9,674 bases of DNA from Eubacterium sp. (GTDB lineage: Bacteria; Bacillota; Clostridia; Oscillospirales; Acutalibacteraceae). The translations under genes were made by a program, and so were the position numbers. The DNA lies in assembly GCA_024696725.1 (NCBI GenBank), contig JAILGO010000093.1, forward strand, positions 1 to 9,674. The letters are read 5' to 3'. The notes beneath the pieces were generated by a model. The model did no database searches. It saw only the letters and a list, made by a program, of their open reading frames with translations, and was not told the DNA's origin. Below are positions 4,776 to 9,674 of the stretch, one piece after another. The first letter of the stretch is position 1. Every line of letters starts with the position of its first letter.

Positions 4776-6416
4776 TTAGTCCTGAGCTTCGGTTGCAGGC
4801 GCGGTAGTAGTCTGAACCTCGCCGTAAACCTGAAGAATTATTTCCTCGCCTATCGCTACGGTTTCACCTACTGCGGGCGCTGAGCCGTTAAGCGCTTTAA
4901 CCGTGTCAGGCGTATGCGAGCCGTCGTTATATACTTCTACGGTTGAAACCTTAAGTCCGAAGCTCTCAAGCTGCGCCGTCGCTTCCGTTATAGTAAGATT
5001 GCCGACGTCGGGAACCTGTACGGTCTGAATACCCTTGCTGACGGTTAATACGATTTCCGTTCCTGCCGCTACGGTTTCGCCGGGCTGAATATTCTGTCTG
5101 AATATTATACCCTCCTCCGCGTCGGTTGAATAATCCGCGTTGAAGGTAAATTTGAACTGCTGATTCCAGGCGCCGTTATTTTCGATATCGCTCTGAGTAT
5201 ATCCGTTATTCGCAAGCTTCGGCACCTCGTAGGTCGTAAGCTGTTCGGTTGCGGTGGGCTCGGTTGTCGCGGGGTTAACGAGGTCGGTGAACTTAACTAC
5301 GTATATTCCCGCCGCGATAGCGAGAATAATGAGAATCGAAAACACCGCGATTGCGACCCTTGAGCCTTTGTTCTTCTCGGGCTCCGCAAGCTTAGCGTAG
5401 TCGTATTTAGGCGTGTCGTCGCTGTTCGGATGTACCGCAGCCTGCGCCTTGACTGACGGCGCCGCGTCGAGGAGCTCTCTGAAATCCGAAATATTCTTAA
5501 TTCTTTTTTCGGGATATATCTGAAGTCCGTTGCCTATAGCCTTGATAACGTGAACCGGGATTGTCTCCGCGATTGAATTAGGTATCATAAGCTTGTCGTT
5601 AGCTTCGCGCGATGTAGCCGACGGCGGATTAGTACCTACGAGAGCTCTGTATATACAGGCTGAAAACGCATAGATATCCGTACCGGGACACATCCTGTGA
5701 TTATTGTCATACTGTTCAAGCGCGGTATAGCCCTCGCTTGAAACGAACTCAAAATCGCTTGACGAATCGGCGCACGACTGGATGCAGAACGGCGCAAGCC
5801 TTACCTTACCGTCGCGGCAGAGAACAAGACTGTCGGGGGTAATCGAGCCGTGGATAATGCCGTTATTGTGGAGCGCTTCTATCGTAGTAAGAACGGGCAT
5901 AAACATAAGCCTTGCCGTATCCCAGGTAATGAAGCCCTCCTCGTTTCTTAAAAGATATTCGCGAAGCGGAATGCTCTCCGTATACTCAATAATTGCGTAA
6001 ACCGTATCGTTCGCCTCAAAAACGTCGTAAACAGGGGTTACCGCGGAAAGCGAGTGCATTTTCTGAAGCGCCGTCCAAAGATTCTGAAACTCCTTTTTAT
6101 AACGCTCTATGGAGCCGACGTATTTCTGGCGCACGTGAAGAAGGTCGCTTTCTTCAAGACGGCTGACCATGCCCTTAGGGAAAAATTCTCTGATAATTAT
6201 TCTCTTTCCGAGCTGTCTGTCATATCCCGAATAGCTGACGCTGTCGCTTTCAAGCTTCTGAATAGCGCCGACAACGTACTTATCCTGTAAAACGGTTTTA
6301 GGGGAAAGATATATAAAATCAACCGACGTGTCGTTATCGTAACCGCAGTTAGCGCATACGGCGCCCTCGGTCAGCTCTTCAAAGCAGTTGACGCAGAGAT
6401 TATCTATATCCTTCAT
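4776..6416 (-). CDS. Zinc-ribbon protein kinase-like receptor with two PASTA domains, predicted pseudokinase
   Basis: A 546-residue protein: zinc ribbon with Cys8, 11, 21 and 24; kinase fold at about 47-315; membrane helix at about 353-375; Thr-rich linker; two extracellular PASTA domains (about 396-462 and 465-532), which in relatives bind peptidoglycan or muropeptides. Relatives include bacterial Ser/Thr kinases with a KEYYPxG segment, here REFFPKG. Catalytic residues are lost. The glycine loop is not GxGxxG. The ATP-binding Lys is Arg76. The HRDxKPxN loop reads HGSITPDS (189-196), replacing Asp, Lys and Asn. DFG reads PFC (209-211). The structural GYTALEQY segment and the F-helix Asp247 remain. 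It is therefore probably a signalling scaffold, not an enzyme. GGAG lies before the ATG. It is a single-gene unit with its own promoter (6453-6481) and terminator. Confidence 0.87.
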   Translation of the reverse strand: MKDIDNLCVNCFEELTEGAVCANCGYDNDTSVDFIYLSPKTVLQDKYVVGAIQKLESDSVSYSGYDRQLGKRIIIREFFPKGMVSRLEESDLLHVRQKYVGSIERYKKEFQNLWTALQKMHSLSAVTPVYDVFEANDTVYAIIEYTESIPLREYLLRNEEGFITWDTARLMFMPVLTTIEALHNNGIIHGSITPDSLVLCRDGKVRLAPFCIQSCADSSSDFEFVSSEGYTALEQYDNNHRMCPGTDIYAFSACIYRALVGTNPPSATSREANDKLMIPNSIAETIPVHVIKAIGNGLQIYPEKRIKNISDFRELLDAAPSVKAQAAVHPNSDDTPKYDYAKLAEPEKNKGSRVAIAVFSILIILAIAAGIYVVKFTDLVNPATTEPTATEQLTTYEVPKLANNGYTQSDIENNGAWNQQFKFTFNADYSTDAEEGIIFRQNIQPGETVAAGTEIVLTVSKGIQTVQVPDVGNLTITEATAQLESFGLKVSTVEVYNDGSHTPDTVKALNGSAPAVGETVAIGEEIILQVYGEVQTTTAPATEAQD

Positions 6417-6452
6417 TAATCATCACTCCGAATAAAAATTTTAACCTAATTA

Positions 6453-6481
6453 ATAATATCAGCAAGTTATTTCAATGTCAA
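6453..6481 (-). promoter_or_regulatory. Promoter of the pseudokinase gene
   Basis: Minus strand: a perfect -35 TTGACA (6481-6476), a 17-base spacer, and -10 TATTAT (6458-6453, five of six). Transcription would start near 6446, giving a leader of about 30 bases with GGAG before the ATG at 6416. It diverges from the promoter at 6540-6568, with 58 bases between the two -35 boxes. Confidence 0.75.
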
Positions 6482-6539
6482 GAAATTATCTGTTAACTTT
6501 AATATTATTTATTGATTATAAAACAATATAAATTTACTA

Positions 6540-6568
6540 TTGAAAGTTAGGCACGAATTGTTTATAAT
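6540..6568 (+). promoter_or_regulatory. Promoter of the NifU-like/GGGtGRT operon
   Basis: TTGAAA (6540-6545), a 17-base spacer, and a perfect TATAAT (6563-6568). A start near 6575 leaves a leader of about 45 bases that ends in GGAAGGAG (6604-6611), eight bases before the ATG. Strong promoter and ribosome binding signals together suggest high expression under the main sigma factor. The leader is too short for a riboswitch. Confidence 0.8.
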
Positions 6569-6619
6569 ATATGCGGTATAAATCACAGTATATCAAACTA
6601 CTTGGAAGGAGTTTAAAAA

Positions 6620-7312
6620 ATGGTTTATTCACACGAAGTTGAAATGATGTGCCCGGTTAAACAGGGCGTAGCTCACGGTGCTGCTCCGATTCCCGAGGAG
6701 GCTAAATGGGTTAAGGCTAAGGAAATCAAGGATATTTCCGGCTTCACTCACGGTATCGGCTGGTGCGCTCCGCAACAGGGTACCTGTAAGCTTACGCTTA
6801 ACGTTAAAGAGGGCGTTATTCAGGAAGCGCTCGTTGAAACTATCGGCTGCTCGGGTATGACGCATTCCGCAGCTATGGCTTCCGAAATTCTTCCCGGAAG
6901 AACAATTCTTGAAGCGCTTAATACAGACCTTGTATGCGACGCTATCAACACAGCTATGAGAGAGCTTTTCCTTCAGATTGTTTACGGCCGTTCACAGTCC
7001 GCGTTCTCAGAGGGCGGTCTCGTAATCGGCGCAGGTCTTGAGGACCTCGGCAAGGGCTTACGCTCTCAGATTGGTACTCTTTACGGCACAATCGCAAAGG
7101 GTCCGCGTTACCTTGAAATGACCGACGGCTATATCACCGGTATCGCTCTTAACGAGGACGACGAAATCATCGGCTATAAGTTCGTAAACCTCGGCAAGAT
7201 GATGGACTTCATTAAAGCCGGCGACGACGCTAACACCGCTTTTGAAAAGGCTCAGGGACAGTACGGACGTGTTGACGACGCAGTACGCGTTATCGACCCG
7301 AGAAAGGAATAA
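6620..7312 (+). CDS. NifU/IscU-like iron-sulfur scaffold family protein
   Basis: A 230-residue cytoplasmic protein. The stretch at about 40-118 resembles the IscU/NifU N-terminal fold: a GTCKLTLNV strand (54-62, compare GDVMKL in IscU), then TIGCSGMTHSAAMASEI (75-90), matching the family's GC....SSS segment, so Cys77 corresponds to the second scaffold cysteine. The first cysteine seems displaced (Cys49 and Cys56), and by eye no cysteine falls at the third IscU position. Cys11 and Cys106 are extra. The protein is nearly twice the length of IscU: about 110 residues follow that I do not recognise. Cluster binding is therefore plausible but unproven. No IscS/SufS cysteine desulfurase or other isc/suf gene is nearby. 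It is co-transcribed with the GGGtGRT gene, 13 bases downstream. Confidence 0.75.
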   Translation: MVYSHEVEMMCPVKQGVAHGAAPIPEEAKWVKAKEIKDISGFTHGIGWCAPQQGTCKLTLNVKEGVIQEALVETIGCSGMTHSAAMASEILPGRTILEALNTDLVCDAINTAMRELFLQIVYGRSQSAFSEGGLVIGAGLEDLGKGLRSQIGTLYGTIAKGPRYLEMTDGYITGIALNEDDEIIGYKFVNLGKMMDFIKAGDDANTAFEKAQGQYGRVDDAVRVIDPRKE

Positions 7313-7325
7313 GGAGGATTTGACA

Positions 7326-8324
7326 ATGGCTTTATTTGAATCTTATGAGAGAAGAGAAAAGCAAATCCTTGCAGTTCTCGCGCAGTATGATATTAAATCA
7401 ATCGAGGAGTGCAGAGATATCTGCACGGCTAAGGGCTTCGACCCGTATAAAATCGTAGAGGGCATTCAGCCTATCTGCTTTGAAAACGCAAAGTGGGCTT
7501 ACACCGTAGGCTGCGCTATCGCTATTAAGAAGGGCTGCACAAGAGCTGCCGACGCCGCTGCGGCAATCGGCGAGGGACTTCAGGCTTTCTGTATCCCCGG
7601 TTCTGTTGCAGACCAGAGAAAAGTAGGTCTCGGCCACGGTAACCTCGGCAAGATGCTTCTTGAAGAGGAAACCGAGTGCTTCGCATTCCTTGCAGGTCAC
7701 GAGAGCTTTGCCGCTGCTGAAGGCGCAATCGGTATTGCCGAGAAGGCTAACAAGGTAAGAAAGCAGCCGCTTCGCGTTATCCTTAACGGTCTCGGTAAGG
7801 ACGCCGCTCAGATTATCGCAAGAATCAACGGCTTCACTTACGTTGAAACCGAAATGGATTACTATACCGGCGAGGTTAAGGAAGTATTCCGTAAGCCCTA
7901 TTCAACAGGTCTTCGCGCTAAGGTTAACTGCTACGGCGCAAACGACGTAACAGAGGGCGTTGCTATTATGTGGAAGGAAGGCGTTGACGTTTCGATTACC
8001 GGTAACTCAACTAACCCGACAAGATTCCAGCACCCCGTTGCAGGCACGTACAAGAAGGAATGCGTTGAAAAAGGCAAGAAGTATTTCTCAGTTGCTTCGG
8101 GCGGCGGAACGGGAAGAACCCTCCACCCCGATAATATGGCTGCAGGTCCGGCTTCCTACGGTATGACCGACACGCTCGGAAGAATGCACTCCGACGCTCA
8201 GTTCGCAGGCTCGTCCTCAGTTCCCGCTCACGTTGAAATGATGGGACTTATAGGAATGGGCAACAACCCGATGGTAGGCGCAACCGTTGCCTGCGCAGTT
8301 GCAGTAGAAGAGGCTTCAAAATAA
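7326..8324 (+). CDS. GGGtGRT family protein of unknown function
   Basis: A 332-residue protein with the diagnostic motif GGGTGRT at 259-265, in a strongly conserved-looking C-terminal block (HPDNMAAGPASYGMTDTLGRMH, about 267-288). This is the family I recall as Pfam PF14057, typically about 330 residues, so the gene is full length. Its biochemical role is not established to my knowledge. It has ten cysteines (29, 33, 51, 63, 71, 89, 118, 202, 246, 323), many in the N-terminal third, and no signal peptide or membrane helix. The glycine-rich motif could bind a nucleotide or phosphate, but that is a guess. I start at the ATG at 7326, eight bases after a perfect AAGGAGG (7311-7317); an in-frame ATG at 7242 lies inside the upstream gene. 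The pairing suggests a shared job, perhaps in metal-sulfur chemistry. Confidence 0.88.
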   Translation: MALFESYERREKQILAVLAQYDIKSIEECRDICTAKGFDPYKIVEGIQPICFENAKWAYTVGCAIAIKKGCTRAADAAAAIGEGLQAFCIPGSVADQRKVGLGHGNLGKMLLEEETECFAFLAGHESFAAAEGAIGIAEKANKVRKQPLRVILNGLGKDAAQIIARINGFTYVETEMDYYTGEVKEVFRKPYSTGLRAKVNCYGANDVTEGVAIMWKEGVDVSITGNSTNPTRFQHPVAGTYKKECVEKGKKYFSVASGGGTGRTLHPDNMAAGPASYGMTDTLGRMHSDAQFAGSSSVPAHVEMMGLIGMGNNPMVGATVACAVAVEEASK

Positions 8325-8344
8325 GCTAAAAGCTATATAATAAG

Positions 8345-8390
8345 AACAAGCGACTGGCCCTTTGGGCAGTCGCTTGTTATCTTTTTATTT
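8345..8390. terminator. Strong terminator between convergent genes
   Basis: AACAAGCGACT (8345-8355) pairs with AGTCGCTTGTT (8368-8378). Inside, after one bulged G, GCCC (8357-8360) pairs with GGGC (8364-8367) around a TTT loop. The plus strand then has ATCTTTTTATTT, so it ends the GGGtGRT operon, 20 bases past its stop codon. It also lies just beyond the stop codon of the convergent surface-protein gene and can serve that side, though the minus-strand T-run is poorer. Confidence 0.85.
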
Positions 8391-9674
8391 AATTACTATT
8401 TTAAATTTTTTACTGGCGCTTCTATAGTATGTGTTACCGTTATATTTGACGGTGGCTGTATAGGTGCCTTTTTTTGTGAGCTTGGTTATTTTGAATGTAG
8501 CGAGGCCTTTGGAGTTTGTTTTGGCGCTGTACTTTTTGCCGTTTACACTGATTGTAAGTTTTGCATTTTTAATCGCTTTTTTATTGTTATTCTTTAATGT
8601 GACGGATAATTTCTTTGTCTTAACGTTTAATTTAAACGTTGCACTTGACTTTGCGGAAAAAACCGGTTTGGATTTTTTTACAGTATAGTTTGATGTGGTT
8701 ACTGCTTCTCCGCATTCAACGGTCAGCTTATACTTCTTAGGCGCAAGGTTTTTGTTCGGTCTGTAAGTCGTCTCTCCGTTGCTGTTTGTTGTCTTATGCT
8801 CCGATTTGCCGTTAAAATTACAAATAACCTCCGTGTTTCCAAGCGGGTTGTTTTCAATATCATAAACCTTAATTGTAATATCTTTATATTCACCGTAGAA
8901 TACAGATTCATTGCTTGCAGTTATTTTTGCAGGTAAAGCGCAAAAGCGTGCAGTAAGGGAAATATCCCTTGTAACCGTGAAGGTATAGCTCGGGGAAGAT
9001 GACACCTTGGTATTTCCCTCATACCAACCGTCAAAGCCGTACCCCTTATCCGGCGTTGCGGTAAGCTTTGCCGTTGCGCCCTCAGCCGCAACAAAGCCTC
9101 CGTCAGCGCTGCCGCCCTTTTCAGCCGCAGCTGTTACGGTATAATAGGTCTGAGACGGCTCAGCCGAAGCGTTCAGCGTAAAGGTGATTGAATTATACGG
9201 ACCGAATTCAGGAGAAACAGTGAATTTCTGTGTGAGCTTGCCTACTGCTTCAGGCAGAAGCTGAATTGTAAAGACCGGCTCCACGCTCGGTGCAACAGGC
9301 TCAAGCTGTGTTATTTTTGCGTCAGCTGTGCCGTCACTGTTAAAATCAAGCATTGTAATTTCAGGGGATGGTTTTTCTCCGTCCCATTGCGGAAGCATAT
9401 CTATAGAATAGAGATACTCCTTCTCGCTCATTTCTTTAACGCTTCCGTCGGAAATATCAATTGTTACGTCGGTGCGCTCGGCAACTATGGCTGAAACGGT
9501 GATGTTATGCTCAGGCATAATATATTCGCCTTTTACGGTTTCGGTCCCGTCCACCAGAAATTCATCGGTAAAATATTTGCCCTCGGGAGCATCACCTTCG
9601 GCTGTGAAAAACAGCTGTGTTCCGGCTGTCGCCGTGGTAATGGGGGTATAGGTTTCATCGTACACGGTGGTATA
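8385..9674 (-). CDS. Secreted Ig-like/InlB-repeat surface protein, C-terminal part only
   Basis: The frame is open to the right edge, so the N-terminus and any signal peptide are missing; the GTG at 9665 is not a convincing start. Numbering from 9665 for 426 residues: a beta module ending GEYIMPEHNITVSAI (46-60); a linker with a DFNSDGTAD calcium-loop-like motif (107-115); an InlB-type divergent repeat (about 174-241, with GYGFDGWYEGN and LTARF); and two Ig-like domains (about 246-328 and 333-426), the last Lys/Asn-rich with NGKKYSAKTNSKGLATFKIT. Such chains form extended adhesins or cell-surface stalks. The last domain strongly recalls methanogen adhesin-like repeats (from memory). No LPxTG, membrane helix or dockerin closes the protein, so the anchor, if any, must be N-terminal. 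Lysine codons in the tail are mostly AAA, whereas the GGGtGRT gene mostly uses AAG. Confidence 0.78.
   Translation of the reverse strand, partial: YTTVYDETYTPITTATAGTQLFFTAEGDAPEGKYFTDEFLVDGTETVKGEYIMPEHNITVSAIVAERTDVTIDISDGSVKEMSEKEYLYSIDMLPQWDGEKPSPEITMLDFNSDGTADAKITQLEPVAPSVEPVFTIQLLPEAVGKLTQKFTVSPEFGPYNSITFTLNASAEPSQTYYTVTAAAEKGGSADGGFVAAEGATAKLTATPDKGYGFDGWYEGNTKVSSSPSYTFTVTRDISLTARFCALPAKITASNESVFYGEYKDITIKVYDIENNPLGNTEVICNFNGKSEHKTTNSNGETTYRPNKNLAPKKYKLTVECGEAVTTSNYTVKKSKPVFSAKSSATFKLNVKTKKLSVTLKNNNKKAIKNAKLTISVNGKKYSAKTNSKGLATFKITKLTKKGTYTATVKYNGNTYYRSASKKFKIVIK

Noticed and set aside
7242..7325. In-frame ATG at 7242 as start of the GGGtGRT gene
   Set aside because: It lies inside the NifU-like gene, and the added residues are a frame-shifted copy of its 3' end. 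AAGGAGG before 7326 settles the start.
1..9674. CRISPR array, insertion sequence or prophage genes
   Set aside because: No regularly spaced repeats, transposase, integrase or phage structural proteins were seen.

Overview
The window looks like chromosomal DNA of an anaerobic gut-type member of the Clostridia (Bacillota), plausibly a Ruminococcus-like Oscillospirales. This is inferred from AT-rich intergenic DNA, consensus sigma-A promoters with 17-base spacers, strong purine-rich ribosome binding sites, short GC-stem/T-tract terminators, and families common there: a PF09826-type beta-propeller protein behind an ECF sigma factor, a zinc-ribbon/PASTA kinase-like protein, and the GGGtGRT protein. 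No transposase, phage gene or CRISPR array is visible.

Layout. Bases 1-374 hold no confident protein gene. They contain a strong terminator, then a minus-strand promoter, a 37-base tRNA-Gln-like 5' half and a terminator, which together look like a unit for a transcript of about 120 nt. From 375 to 6416 everything reads leftward: an alpha/beta hydrolase, a Sel1-repeat protein, an ECF sigma factor tightly coupled to a membrane-anchored beta-propeller protein, and a large receptor-like pseudokinase with a zinc ribbon and two PASTA domains. At 6417-6619 two near-consensus promoters diverge. The right one drives a two-gene operon (6620-8324) for a NifU/IscU-like protein and the GGGtGRT protein, closed by a strong hairpin terminator. 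From 8385 to the right edge, reading leftward, is the C-terminal part of a large secreted Ig-like/InlB-repeat surface protein whose start lies outside the window.

How the genes may work together. Two minus-strand units are built as envelope-to-cytoplasm signalling: sigma factor plus propeller protein (a presumed anti-sigma or sensor pair), and the PASTA pseudokinase, whose terminator touches the sigma factor's predicted promoter. The NifU-like/GGGtGRT pair is the best candidate for an undescribed system: a conserved-looking cysteine-rich cytoplasmic pair with strong expression signals and no assigned reaction. Three inverted-repeat or RNA-like structures (the tRNA-like unit, a 9-bp inverted repeat around the hydrolase promoter, a 13-bp inverted repeat before the Sel1 gene) are not explained by the protein genes.
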